Origin: QHXW01 sp963847515
GTDB taxonomy: Bacteria > Acidobacteriota > Terriglobia > Bryobacterales > Bryobacteraceae
DNA length: 64,000 bases
NCBI GenBank assembly: GCA_963847515.1
Contig: CAWKAA010000002.1
Span: forward strand, 1 to 64,000
Direction: 5' to 3'
Made by a program: the position numbers and the translations under genes. The notes beneath the pieces are model-generated. The model was not told where the DNA came from, ran no database searches, and saw only the letters and a program-made list of their open reading frames with translations. Positions 55,613-64,000 of the stretch are shown here, in pieces; position 1 is the first letter of the stretch; each line of letters starts with the position of its first letter.

Positions 55613-56380
55613 ATGTGGCGTGGTGACACTCGCTTTTTACTCACAAACTTAATTGCGAAGGATTTTCGAGTCCGCTATCGCAATATGTCGCTCGGCGTAC
55701 TCTGGTCCCTTCTCAACCCCATCATCATGATGGGGGTGATGACGTTTATTTTCACCAGAATCTTCCCCAATCCGTCCAACCCTCATTTTGCGGTTTTCAT
55801 TCTGTGTGGTTTGGTGCCTTTCAACTTCTTTTCCATGGCTTGGAGCAATGGGACCACTTCTCTGATTGATAATAGCCACCTCATCAAGCGCGTTCCCGTC
55901 CCTCGTGAAATTATTCCGTTGGCGGCCGTGCTCTCCAATTGCACCCATTTGCTCATTCAGATCGCATTGTTGTTCACAATGGTGTTCCTGCTTGGCGGCA
56001 AAACGCCCAACCGCTACTGGCTTTGGTTACCCATCATTTGGGGGCTGGAAGTCGTCTTTGTCTGCGGGCTTTCGTTGATTACATCCGCGCTCAACGTCTA
56101 CGTGCGCGATATGCGTTATGTGGTCGAGTCAACCAACACCGTGCTCTTCTGGCTCGTTCCGATCTTCTATTCGTTCTCTATGATCCCGGCCGCGTACGCG
56201 AGCGTCTATGAACTGAACCCGGTGGCGGCTCTGGTGCTGGCCATGCGGAACATACTGCTGGAGCACAAACCTCCGTCCGCGACACTCCTGATGAAGCTGG
56301 CGCTCAGCTCCACAATGATGTTCGTAATAGGCTGGGCGGTCTTCGGAAGGCTCAAGCGCAGTTTTTACGACCAGCTATGA
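55613..56380 (+). CDS. wzm: ABC-2 polysaccharide exporter permease
   Basis: 255 residues from ATG 55613 (GTG 55577 would add 12). Six hydrophobic helices. The N-terminal RDFKxRYRxS-like segment is AKDFRVRYRNMSLGVLWSLL, then NPIIMMGVMTFIFTRIF, LVPFNFFSMAWSNGTTSLID, and the conserved NAHLIKKVPFP-type loop is NSHLIKRVPVPREIIPLAAV. Wzm forms the channel that exports undecaprenyl-linked polysaccharide through the inner membrane, driven by Wzt. The stop overlaps the wzt start (ATGA), so subunits are made in step. Confidence 0.88.
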   Translation: MWRGDTRFLLTNLIAKDFRVRYRNMSLGVLWSLLNPIIMMGVMTFIFTRIFPNPSNPHFAVFILCGLVPFNFFSMAWSNGTTSLIDNSHLIKRVPVPREIIPLAAVLSNCTHLLIQIALLFTMVFLLGGKTPNRYWLWLPIIWGLEVVFVCGLSLITSALNVYVRDMRYVVESTNTVLFWLVPIFYSFSMIPAAYASVYELNPVAALVLAMRNILLEHKPPSATLLMKLALSSTMMFVIGWAVFGRLKRSFYDQL

Positions 56381-57117
56381 GTGTCATCCGCTTTCACGAC
56401 GTCTCAAAATCCTTTTCGCGGCATAGCGCGCATATGCTGTTACGGGAGCATCTTGTGGCCCTGTACAGGAGGGCCCACCGGAAACGCTTTTACGCTCTCA
56501 AGCACGTCTCTTTTGCAGTGAACAAAGGCGAAAGTCTAGCCGTGGTCGGAGACAACGGCGCCGGAAAAAGTACGCTGCTGGGGTTGGTGGCGGGCTTGGC
56601 AGTCCCGGACACGGGCACTGTGCAAGTCGACGGACGCGTCGCCGCCCTCCTGGAGCTCGGCTCCGGTTTTCATGGTGATCTCACCGGGCGCGAAAATGTC
56701 AGGCTGAACGCTTCGTTGCTCGGGCTTAGCCGGAAAAAGACTGAAGCTTGCTTCGACTCCATCCTGGAGTTCTCTGGAATCGGCGATTTCATTGATCAAC
56801 CACTGCGTACTTATTCCAGCGGCATGGTAATGCGGCTGGCATTTTCTATAGCGATCAACGTTGAGCCGGATATCCTCCTCATAGATGAAGTGCTTGCCGT
56901 TGGTGACGCCGCTTTTCAGGTCAAGTGCTTCGAGAAGATCCGCGAGTTTCGGCTGGCCGGTAAAGCGCTGGTGAGCGTCTCTCACAGCATGGGGATTGTT
57001 CGAGAGCTCTGCGACCGCGCCATCTGGCTTGACCATGGTGAACTCATGATGACCGGCACTGTCGGCGAGGTCCTGGATGCCTATGTCGGCTCGCGGTCGT
57101 CAGTTTCCACTGCGTAG
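56377..57117 (+). CDS. wzt: ABC exporter ATP-binding protein, short Wzt
   Basis: 246 residues. Walker A VVGDNGAGKSTLLGLVAGL, GRVAALLELGSGFHGDLTGR (a glycan-exporter-specific stretch), signature RTYSSGMVMRLAFSIAI, Walker B DILLIDEVLAVGDAAF and the H-loop VSVSHSMGIVRELC. It ends right after the nucleotide-binding domain; the ~180-residue C-terminal carbohydrate-binding domain of O9a-type Wzt is absent. This resembles KpsT/TagH-like or domain-less Wzt transporters, which do not check a capped glycan end. Coupled to wzm by a four-base overlap. Confidence 0.88.
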   Translation: MSVIRFHDVSKSFSRHSAHMLLREHLVALYRRAHRKRFYALKHVSFAVNKGESLAVVGDNGAGKSTLLGLVAGLAVPDTGTVQVDGRVAALLELGSGFHGDLTGRENVRLNASLLGLSRKKTEACFDSILEFSGIGDFIDQPLRTYSSGMVMRLAFSIAINVEPDILLIDEVLAVGDAAFQVKCFEKIREFRLAGKALVSVSHSMGIVRELCDRAIWLDHGELMMTGTVGEVLDAYVGSRSSVSTA

Positions 57118-57129
57118 TCGGGTGCAAAC

Positions 57130-59031
57130 GTGAGTGATCGCGATCCATTGGAAGCCCGGCTCGCGCGATTAGAACAGCGCCTGAGACAGTTCGAATACAA
57201 CCAGCGAATGATGGACGTCCACATCACCTCGCTCGAAAACAGCATTATTTTCCGCATCCTTCGCCGGGTTGGCCGGCCTCTTCTCAACGCGAAGGTTTGG
57301 GTCATTCAGCGGTTGATGCGTCCGCCGTTTCGCGGCATGTATCTTCGGCTGTTTCCGCCCGATCCACGTCCGTACACTTCCTGGATGGAAAATGAAGCTG
57401 TGGGAGAGCTCCCAAAATTGACGGCTCTGCCCCTCTTCACCATTCTTCTGCCAATCTACAAACCGCAACGTGAGTGGCTGGAGGAGGCGGTCGCTTCGGT
57501 CAGGGGTCAGAGTTATTCGTCTTGGGAACTCCGCATTTGCCAAAGCAGATCTCCGGAACCATGGCTGGCTGACTTCCTCGCCGCGGCAGTTGCCTCTGAT
57601 CCGCGCATTTCCATCACCTGCACAATTGGCGAGTTCAGCACTTCCAGCGCACTGAACCAGGCTGCCACTGAGGGCACCGGTAGTTACCTGTTGGCGCTCG
57701 ACCCGAATGATCGACTCTCTCCGGACGCGTTGCATTGGCTTGCCACAGCGACGCCGGCCGATCTGATTTACAGCGATGAAGACCGGCTCGACGACGAGGG
57801 CCATCGCGTCGCACCGATTTTCAAGCCGGACTGGTCACCCGACCTCCTGCTCTCTTGCATGTACATTGGCCACGCGATGGTCGTTTCCCGTGACGTCTGG
57901 GACCAAGCCGGCCGATTTCAATCTGAGCGAGAGGGCGTGCATGATTATGACTTGGCGCTACGCATCACGGACCGGCCGGCCACGGTACGGCACGTGCCCC
58001 GGGTCCTGTACCACCGCCGAAGAAACGTGACGGACTCTCAGACGGATATTGTCGGGCGCCGGGCTCTCGAGGAGGCCCTCCACCGCCGTGGCGCGCGAGC
58101 CACGATCGAGAGCGGGCCTCAGCCCGGCACATATCAAGTCCGCTGGAGGCCACTCGATACGCCAAGGGCGAGCCTGATTGTCTGCTCGCGATCACCGCGC
58201 CTGTTAACGAAATGCCTTAAGGCCGTTGCGGAGCGCACCTCATATCACAACCGCGAGGTGATTGTGGTCCAGCACCTTGGAAATGAGGACGCGGCGCTAG
58301 AGGCGGTCATTAAGGGATATGCAGCGAGATGTCTTCCCTATTCCGGGCCGTTTCATTTCTCCCGGATGAACAACATGGCGGGGCAGATAGCGACAGGGGA
58401 AGTGTTCGTCTTTATTAACGATGATATCGAACCGCTGGAATCATCGTGGCTCGAGCGTTTGTTGGGCCAGCTGGAGCGTCCCGACGTGGGAATCGCGGGC
58501 GCCCGCCTGTTGTACCAATCCGGCGTCATGCAACACGCCGGTGTAGCAATTGGGATCAGCGATGGATGCGGACATATCGGCCGCGGAGTCACTGCCGCTC
58601 CGTCTTGGCCGTGGCTGGCATTGACGCGTGACGTAGCGGCCGTTACCGGAGCGTGTCTGGCCATTCGAGCAGCGCTCTTTCGTGACTTTGGTGGCTTCGC
58701 AGACGAGTTCCCTGTGAACTACAATGACACCGATCTTTGTTTGCGTATCAGGGCAGCGGGCTATCGCGTAGTTTACGATGCCGGCGTCGTACTGCGGCAC
58801 TACGAGTGCCAGACCCGGCGCGGGGCCGTGTCGTTTGAGGAGCGCGAGCGCTGGTATAACCGGTGGCAAGAAGTAATTGAAGCCGGCGATCCTTTCTACA
58901 GCCCTCATTTGACCCACGATCGGGAGGACCTATCGCTGGAGCTTACGAGCGACACACACGACCTCACAGGTGGTCAGGGTTCTTTGCTTAAGGGTAGTTT
59001 TGAATCTTGGCGGCCTGGTTACAGAGAGTGA
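57130..59031 (+). CDS. double GT2 glycosyltransferase with N-terminal coiled coil
   Basis: 633 residues from GTG 57130, 12 bases after wzt. Residues 5-50 form a coiled coil (LEARLARLEQRLRQFEYNQR) with the tail-like LENSIIFRILRRVGRPLL. The first GT-A domain spans ~95-330 (FTILLPIYKPQREWLEEAVA, LIYSDEDRLDDEGHRVAPIF), the second ~345-590 (ASLIVCSRSPRLLTKCLKAV, NNMAGQIATGEVFVFINDDI, GGFADEFPVNYNDTDLCLRI). Such two-domain proteins build repeating units of O-antigen or capsule. Linked to wzm/wzt, so it probably makes the backbone of the exported glycan. Confidence 0.8.
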   Translation: MSDRDPLEARLARLEQRLRQFEYNQRMMDVHITSLENSIIFRILRRVGRPLLNAKVWVIQRLMRPPFRGMYLRLFPPDPRPYTSWMENEAVGELPKLTALPLFTILLPIYKPQREWLEEAVASVRGQSYSSWELRICQSRSPEPWLADFLAAAVASDPRISITCTIGEFSTSSALNQAATEGTGSYLLALDPNDRLSPDALHWLATATPADLIYSDEDRLDDEGHRVAPIFKPDWSPDLLLSCMYIGHAMVVSRDVWDQAGRFQSEREGVHDYDLALRITDRPATVRHVPRVLYHRRRNVTDSQTDIVGRRALEEALHRRGARATIESGPQPGTYQVRWRPLDTPRASLIVCSRSPRLLTKCLKAVAERTSYHNREVIVVQHLGNEDAALEAVIKGYAARCLPYSGPFHFSRMNNMAGQIATGEVFVFINDDIEPLESSWLERLLGQLERPDVGIAGARLLYQSGVMQHAGVAIGISDGCGHIGRGVTAAPSWPWLALTRDVAAVTGACLAIRAALFRDFGGFADEFPVNYNDTDLCLRIRAAGYRVVYDAGVVLRHYECQTRRGAVSFEERERWYNRWQEVIEAGDPFYSPHLTHDREDLSLELTSDTHDLTGGQGSLLKGSFESWRPGYRE

Positions 59032-59053
59032 CTATCGCTCACTTAGTGACGAT

Positions 59054-60328
59054 CTACGATGAACAGCTACGAGGTTGGTTCGGCAAAAACCTCGTCACGG
59101 CAAAGGCGCCCAGGAGTACAAAAGTCCAATCCACGGGATAACGATAGCGCGGGAAGGCCTCTGTGATGTAGTAAATCAGCGGATAGCCGAGCCATGCCGC
59201 TCCGAGGATCCATTTCGTGCGATTGTTTGTGCGCAAGAGCAGCAGAAATCCGAGAATACCGGCTATCGCTTCACAGCGAATCAGAATGGTCTGCGGAGTG
59301 CGCACCATGCGGGGGAACCAGAAGAGCCCGAATCTCTCAATAGTAAGTTCCAGGAACCGCTGGGGATGCTTCCTGATCCAGGAAATCGCTCGCCTCGTTT
59401 GTTCCTGATCGAAGGCCACCTCTCCCATGCGCGCTTCTTCAGCGCGGACGTCGCCGTTCAGCAAGGGTTCAAACCGCTCCAGAAGACCCTGCCGTTCATT
59501 CTCATGGTAGTCAGCATGCGACAGATCGTTGTTCGACAGCAGCAGATTCATTCCCAGACCCAGGCGCGTGAAAACCGGCCTCCCCAGCACCAAGCCATTC
59601 CGTATGGCCCACGGCAAAAGTAGCGCAATCGACACGCCGGTGAACGCGCTAACCCAGAGCGCGTAGCTTCGCAGTCGCGCACGGAAAAGCCAGCCGCCAA
59701 TCGACAGCAGGAGCGCAACCACGGGAAGGACGGCAGGCGAGTTCAGTAACGCAGCTCCCGCGATCAGGCCGCCTGCGCAGGCCTCACGAAGCGAGATCCG
59801 CCCGCGCTCCCATACCACCGCAAAGTACCAGCAGATCACGATCAGAGCCAACCCGCATAAGGCACTCTCAAACGATCCTTTTGTCTCCGACCAAAAGTTC
59901 ACGGGCAGCAGTGCGGCCCACAGACCCGCCCAAACGCCGGCAGTCCTGCCCATATGGAACGCGAGAGCGATCAAGGGCAACAGAGCGCAGGCGACAGACG
60001 CGATTAGTGAACTGAAGATCTCCTGGCCAATTTCACCGGCTTGCCCCGTTCCAAGAAGCCGGAAGAAAGCGCTCAGCAGCAGCGGATAGAGCGGTGACCA
60101 CATGGCAGTCGGACCACTCCCAGGACCATAGGGATCTGCGAACTCGCCATTATCGGCGAGTTTGATCGCGATATTGACGACCTCGGTTCTTTCAGGGCGT
60201 TGGTATGAGCCGGTAGCGAGAATCAGAGCCAAGCGGACCGTCAATGCAAGGAGAAAGACGCACCAGCCGGGATGACGGAAGAAAGGCGCGTACCATCGGT
60301 GCACCTCACTCGCGCTTGGCGTGCTCAT
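59054..60328 (-). CDS. ArnT/PMT-like GT39-type membrane glycosyltransferase
   Basis: 424 residues from ATG 60326-60328, supported by AGGAGCGAAGGG upstream. About ten transmembrane helices (GWCVFLLALTVRLALILATG, EIFSSLIASVACALLPLIAL, LAGGLIAGAALLNSP-type, LPVVALLLSIGGWLF). The first periplasmic loop has RPERTEVVNIAIKLADNGEF-A-D-P, and PLYPLLLSAFFRLLG is typical of dolichyl/undecaprenyl-phosphate-sugar transferases. The catalytic Asp expected in loop 1 would be D of A-D-N-G-E-F-A-D or the preceding E. The protein presumably moves a lipid-linked sugar to a periplasmic acceptor. Convergent with the double GT2. Confidence 0.7.
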   Translation of the reverse strand: MSTPSASEVHRWYAPFFRHPGWCVFLLALTVRLALILATGSYQRPERTEVVNIAIKLADNGEFADPYGPGSGPTAMWSPLYPLLLSAFFRLLGTGQAGEIGQEIFSSLIASVACALLPLIALAFHMGRTAGVWAGLWAALLPVNFWSETKGSFESALCGLALIVICWYFAVVWERGRISLREACAGGLIAGAALLNSPAVLPVVALLLSIGGWLFRARLRSYALWVSAFTGVSIALLLPWAIRNGLVLGRPVFTRLGLGMNLLLSNNDLSHADYHENERQGLLERFEPLLNGDVRAEEARMGEVAFDQEQTRRAISWIRKHPQRFLELTIERFGLFWFPRMVRTPQTILIRCEAIAGILGFLLLLRTNNRTKWILGAAWLGYPLIYYITEAFPRYRYPVDWTFVLLGAFAVTRFLPNQPRSCSS

Positions 60329-60572
60329 GAAACCCTTCGCTCCTAACAGCCGCCGGGCGGTATCGTTTGAAAAATTCCGCGGATGCCAAAAGATTGTAAA
60401 CGTGACCCTTCGAGGAAGCAAGCGTTTCGATACTCTGAGGGAATCATGCAGAGCATTGAGACCAGCGACTTGACGATCGGGTTCGTGACGACCGCTGCCT
60501 AAGCTGTTTAAAAGCACACCGGCTACAAGCAGAGCACCGGAAGGCGATCACCGTGGTCGGACAGTTTGTGGC

Positions 60573-60713
60573 TTAGCAATACTTGGTGCCGCCCAGGAAT
60601 TTCCAGAGCGAGGCTACGCAAACCAAAACCAGAATGAATAACATCAGCAGTTCCGGCTGATATTGGAAAAGACAATAGAAAACGTTCCGATCGACGGGAC
60701 AACCGGCAAGCAT
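60573..60713 (-). CDS. 46-residue small membrane protein
   Basis: ATG at 60711-60713 with AAGGA eight bases upstream, stop TAA at 60573-60575. The product starts MLAGCPVDRNVFYCLFQY and contains one hydrophobic helix (ELLMLFILVLVCVASLWKFL), ending GGTKYC. The ribosome site and a clean helix favour a real gene, but length and lack of a known family keep confidence low. Confidence 0.4.
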   Translation of the reverse strand: MLAGCPVDRNVFYCLFQYQPELLMLFILVLVCVASLWKFLGGTKYC

Positions 60714-60869
60714 ATTTGTTTTCCTTTGCAGGCAATTATGATTGAGTCACGGCGCCGCCTCAAGATGCTTTTTGGTTAAGTCAGATTTGCTATCGGGTAA
60801 TGCTGTCCACGTTCAATGCTCAATAAATCAATAACTTATGGGCTAACTGGAAGTTACGCTCAAATCCGA

Positions 60870-62484
60870 TCATTGAAAGTAGCCGCGCGCGAGCTCGGGT
60901 TTCAGGGTCAGGGCCCTTTCCCAGTTGGCCTGGGCCTCGTCTTTCTGGCCCAACGATTCCAGCGCGATACCCAGGTTGAGGAGCGCTTCTGCAAACTCAG
61001 GAGCGGCGACAAGCGCCTCGCGGTAAAGTTGCACGGCTTGTTCTGGTTGTCCTGATTTCTGGTGCAGGAGGCCGGCATTGTAGAGGACTTCAGGAGACCG
61101 CTCTCCAGCTTCGATCAGTTTCGCATGCAGGTCCATGGATTCCTCGATGCGACCACGCTCGAGTGCCATTGCCGCCAGTGCGCGCAGTGCGTCCTTCGAA
61201 TGCGGCTGAGCCTCGAGGCAGCGCTGGAAAGCATCCTGCGCAGCGTCCACTTCCCCCAGTTTCCAGTTGGCGATGCCGGTATTGAGCAGCGCTTCGGGCC
61301 AGTCTTTTCGTTTCCAAAGACAGGCGTCGAAAGCTTCGGCGGCGCCCCTAAAATCTCCAAGTTCGAGCCGCAGGCAGCCCAGGCGGAACCGCGAGTCTTC
61401 GGCGTGAGGCGCGTCCGGCGCCTTATTCAGCAGGTGTGTATAGAGCTTTTCGGCGTCCGCGAAGCTGCGTTCCTGCCTCGAGCAGCAGTGCCAGATTCCA
61501 CAGCGCCGTAGCGGAGTCGGGGTCGAGTTGCAGAGCGCGCCGGTAACATTCCATGGCTTTTTCCTTATCCCCGCTATCCTGGCAGGCAACGCCCAGATTG
61601 ATGTGCAGTTCAGCATCGTTGGGACGAAGGCGCAGCGCCTCGGCGTATGCCTTGGCTGCGTCAGGGCGCCCGGCTTTCTCCAAGGCCACGCCCAGATTGA
61701 ACCACCCTTCGAAAGCATCCGGAGCGACCTTAACCAGGGCAGCGCAATGAGTGGCGGCGCGAGCGTAGTCTTCAGCGGCGAATGCCGCGGCGGCCAGACC
61801 TTCATGACCAGCGCGGGAATCGGGGCGAACTTTCAACAACTGCTCGGCGCAGCGTATGGCAGCCGGAAAGTCTTTCAGTTCGAGATAGACCGCAATAGAA
61901 TTGGCCAGCGCCTCCTCGCAGCGCGGACTTTGCTCGATAACCTTCTGATACAGCTCGGCCGCTTCGGAAATTTTCCGCAGGAGCTGGAGCGCCACAGCTT
62001 TGCCAAAAAGCACGGGCTCGAGCCGGGCGGGATCGAGCTGTGGGACCATCCGCAGACAGCGCTCGTACGCTTCAAGAGCCTGCCTGGCCGCGCCCTGGTG
62101 CAGCCGGCTCAGCCCCAAGCCCAGATGCGCTTCGAAGCGGTTAGGGTCGGCGGCCAGCGTTTTTTCAAACATGGCCGCGGCCTCTTCCCATTTTCCCAGC
62201 GCCTGGAGCGTGGCCGCCAGGTTGAACCATCCGGTGGCGTTTTCCGGAGCGATCTCGACGAGCTTTCGATACGCCGCCGCGGCCGGTTCAAATTGTTTGT
62301 GCTCATAGCGAAGATATCCAGCGGCTGCGTATACGTCGGGCTGTGACTCTCCTGCGTCCAGGGCGCGTTCGATCTGCACCAGGGCTTCTTCGGCCTTGCC
62401 TTCCAAATGCAGCGCTACTGCCCGCCCGAATAGCGCGCTGGCCGCGGCGGGCGCCGGCTGCGGCGCACGTGGTTTAGGCTTCAC
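60870..62484 (-). CDS. TPR-repeat protein (one frameshift)
   Basis: About 537 residues. Start is GTG 62482-62484 with a perfect AGGAGG seven bases upstream. Fourteen or so 34-residue TPR units follow one another, e.g. GYLRYEHKQFEPAAAAYRKL, GWFNLAATLQALGKWEEAAA, NLGVACQDSGDKEKAMECYR, then in the other frame GIANWKLGEVDAAQDAFQRC and NLGIALESLGQKDEAQANWE. The frame changes near 61465-61480 without loss of repeat register, so a one-base error is likely. No signal peptide; a cytoplasmic scaffolding protein, possibly for the membrane-anchored neighbour at 62547. Confidence 0.78.
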
Positions 62485-62546
62485 TCAGACCTCCTGAAAT
62501 CTTATCGGCAGTTCGCCGGTAGAAGATAAGGCGCGACGCAGTCGCG

Positions 62547-63470
62547 TTACCCTCCGTGAGCGGACGCCAGGTAGGAGCAGAGGCGACCCATGAAGTCATC
62601 ATTCTGCGCCACATGAATCGATCGAATGTAAGCCGATTCGCCGGCGTCAGCAAAGAATCCGACACCGCCACCCACGAGAGACGAATCCGTCCAGGTGTCA
62701 ATAATCACTCCATCCAGGTAAGTGGTGAACTGGGCGCCGCGGATCTCCTGTCGCACACGCAACAATGTCCTGGCGGACGGAGTGACCGGCAACGGCAATT
62801 CGGCTTTGAACCGTTCTCTCCCGTCGATTACGGCATACCGCACAAGCAGGAAAGCCGTAGCCGCGCCACGTTTCGACTCGACCAGTTTCGTCGCATAGTA
62901 GTTGTTGCGGTCGGCAGCGCGGAATACCCAGGCGACCGCTTTCCGCTCGATTTGTGCCGTAAACTCCAGCCGGTAATCACTGAGTGGCAACGAACTGAAA
63001 AGCAGCGCCAGCCGGCCCGGACGCGCAAAGCCGGTCCCGTCATACGACCAACTCCTGGCCCACTCTGGCCCGCCCCTCCACTGGCTGAGCCCAGATCGAA
63101 AATCGTCCTGAATCTCGACTGCGGCGCGACGGCCGATGCGTGCCCACATCTCCTCCTGTGCGCTTTGCAGGGCCACGGAATGACGCAAGCCGCCCGAGCC
63201 AGCCCACGCCGCCGCCGCAACAAGCACCAGAACCGCCAGCCGCCGGCTCCAACCGGGCATCGCGTGGCTTACATGGGCCAGCCGGACGTTCCAACGGACG
63301 CGGATAACCGGATCGAGGCGACGAATCGGGTCCTCGTGGCGGGGTTCTTCGGTCGCCGGCACTTCGAAATTCGGACGAATCGGGCCCAGCCGGTGGGGGG
63401 GCCCAAGGCGGATCTGGCGCCTCCAGACGAGAGGCGCCGTCGCCATGGCGGTGGAAGTTTTTGCCGGCAT
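62547..63470 (-). CDS. membrane-anchored protein with LamG/concanavalin-like domain
   Basis: About 307 residues from ATG 63468-63470 (ATG 63444-63446 equally possible; the frame stays open further upstream but looks non-coding). One transmembrane helix at SRRLAVLVLVAAAAWAGSGG is preceded by a Pro/Arg-rich cytoplasmic part. Outside is a beta-sandwich (IQDDFRSGLSQWRGGPEWAR, YRLEFTAQIERKAVAWVFRA-A-D, YLDGVIIDTWTDSSLVGGGV-G-F-F) like the DUF1080/LamG-type domains that wrap sugars. Paired with the TPR gene 62 bases downstream, which may be co-transcribed. The N-terminal boundary is unsure; a zinc-ribbon-like reading exists in another frame just upstream. Confidence 0.55.
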   Translation of the reverse strand: MPAKTSTAMATAPLVWRRQIRLGPPHRLGPIRPNFEVPATEEPRHEDPIRRLDPVIRVRWNVRLAHVSHAMPGWSRRLAVLVLVAAAAWAGSGGLRHSVALQSAQEEMWARIGRRAAVEIQDDFRSGLSQWRGGPEWARSWSYDGTGFARPGRLALLFSSLPLSDYRLEFTAQIERKAVAWVFRAADRNNYYATKLVESKRGAATAFLLVRYAVIDGRERFKAELPLPVTPSARTLLRVRQEIRGAQFTTYLDGVIIDTWTDSSLVGGGVGFFADAGESAYIRSIHVAQNDDFMGRLCSYLASAHGG

Positions 63471-64000
63471 GACACGCGGAGGCGGGATCGCCGCAGGCTC
63501 CGCACAAGCCAGCGAGCAGCGCCCCGCAGCGAGACTCATGGCCGGGCGCAGTTCCGGGTTGACCACTTCCATGGACCGGCCAGCGGCCGATTGCACTGCA
63601 GCCGGAGGGGCGGGTTTCGAGCGTGGCCGGGACAGAGCGATCTCCTGCGAACAGGAGATTCCGTTTTTTCCAAGCGCGAGCGGAGCGCGTAACTCGAAGG
63701 TCGGCATCCGCGCCCGATTCCAGATGGTCCCAGTGTTCCCCAGGTGGGAAGCAAGACCCCGACTCATTTCAAGGGAACATGGGACTGCACGGGCGGGACC
63801 AAGAGCCGCGCCATGAGGCGCAAGCGCAGCGCCGCCCATACATGTCGCCATCATAGGCCGAATGACCGCCGCAGTCAGGACTTCGCCCGCCTGCCGCGGC
63901 GCCCATCTAGGCACCAGCCGGGCAAACCCTGCCTGGGGACACTCAGCAGGGGCCTGGCTCGCGGGCGCGATCCACAGTGGAGCAATCGACGCGTTTGGAA
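63471..64000. other. GC-rich window end without a confident gene
   Basis: Several long open frames on both strands reflect high GC content. On the minus strand near 63440-63560 one frame has CGALLAGLCGACGDPASACH, which could be a zinc ribbon in frame-shifted continuity with the downstream membrane protein, but this cannot be resolved here. Confidence 0.3.

Noticed and set aside
60523..60735. 70-codon minus-strand frame
   Set aside because: Different frame from the 46-residue ORF, no ribosome site and no hydrophobic segment; the shorter ORF explains the region better.
62556..63692. 378-codon + frame near the right end
   Set aside because: Antisense to the membrane-anchored LamG-like protein, with Arg-rich low-quality composition.

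Overview
The window is about 58-60% GC and bacterial. It most resembles Acidobacteriota, probably a Solibacter/Bryobacter-type lineage. This is judged from overall style: a Tat-signal protein with a WSSEEI...SPWAK motif, an S8 protease ending in NVVWGS repeats, a TMTC-like O-mannosyltransferase, large glycan loci and the tuf-rpmG-trnW-secE-nusG-rplK block. No single marker proves the assignment.

0-9 kb holds small secreted proteins, a Flp pilin, a PilZ protein, a heavily frameshifted subtilase and a membrane HD-GYP/GAF protein. 9-16.6 kb is a housekeeping island: five tRNAs (Thr-TGT, Tyr-GTA, Thr-GGT, Trp-CCA, Leu-CAG), tuf, rpmG, secE, nusG and rplK, plus a signal-peptide-bearing adenylate-kinase-like protein, an S9 peptidase, a GIY-YIG gene and a 2-hydroxyacid dehydrogenase. 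rplA does not follow rplK. 16.6-20.7 kb is a gene graveyard around one intact TMTC-like gene, with fragments of a sulfotransferase and an amidase.

20.7-31.7 kb is an osmolyte cluster on the + strand. treZ and treY make trehalose from glucan, with a GH57 amylase remnant between them. A treS-maltokinase fusion, a GT81-like glucosylglycerate synthase homologue and an MscS-type TM-helix protein follow. The kinase half and the GT81-like protein appear to lack expected metal-binding acidic residues.

31.7-44.7 kb is one tightly packed minus-strand operon read from 44.7 down to 31.7 kb. It encodes two pyruvate-dehydrogenase-E1-like TPP subunits, a ColD-like PMP 3-dehydratase (His in place of the PLP lysine), two SDR enzymes, a B12/radical-SAM protein, GDP-heptose genes (hddC, hddA, a truncated gmhA, gmhB), a methyltransferase and a double GT2. 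My working hypothesis is a GDP-linked deoxy or branched-chain (two-carbon) sugar.

45-59 kb carries two sulfotransferase-like proteins, several large glycosyltransferases, a methyltransferase and a Wzm/Wzt ABC exporter. This suggests export of a sulfated, methylated surface glycan. Proteins in this stretch share an unfamiliar ~50-residue module (roughly GFNIV-Y-GGRFYGVPQSLG-VDL), the best candidate here for something undescribed. 59-64 kb has a GT39-like membrane transferase, a tiny membrane protein, a frameshifted TPR protein and a membrane-anchored protein of unknown role.

Single-base frameshifts are frequent in 0-17 kb, including secE and nusG, and there is one near 61.5 kb. The 20.7-60 kb part has long clean ORFs. 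Many of the breaks are therefore probably sequence or assembly errors, while the truncated fragments look like real decay.
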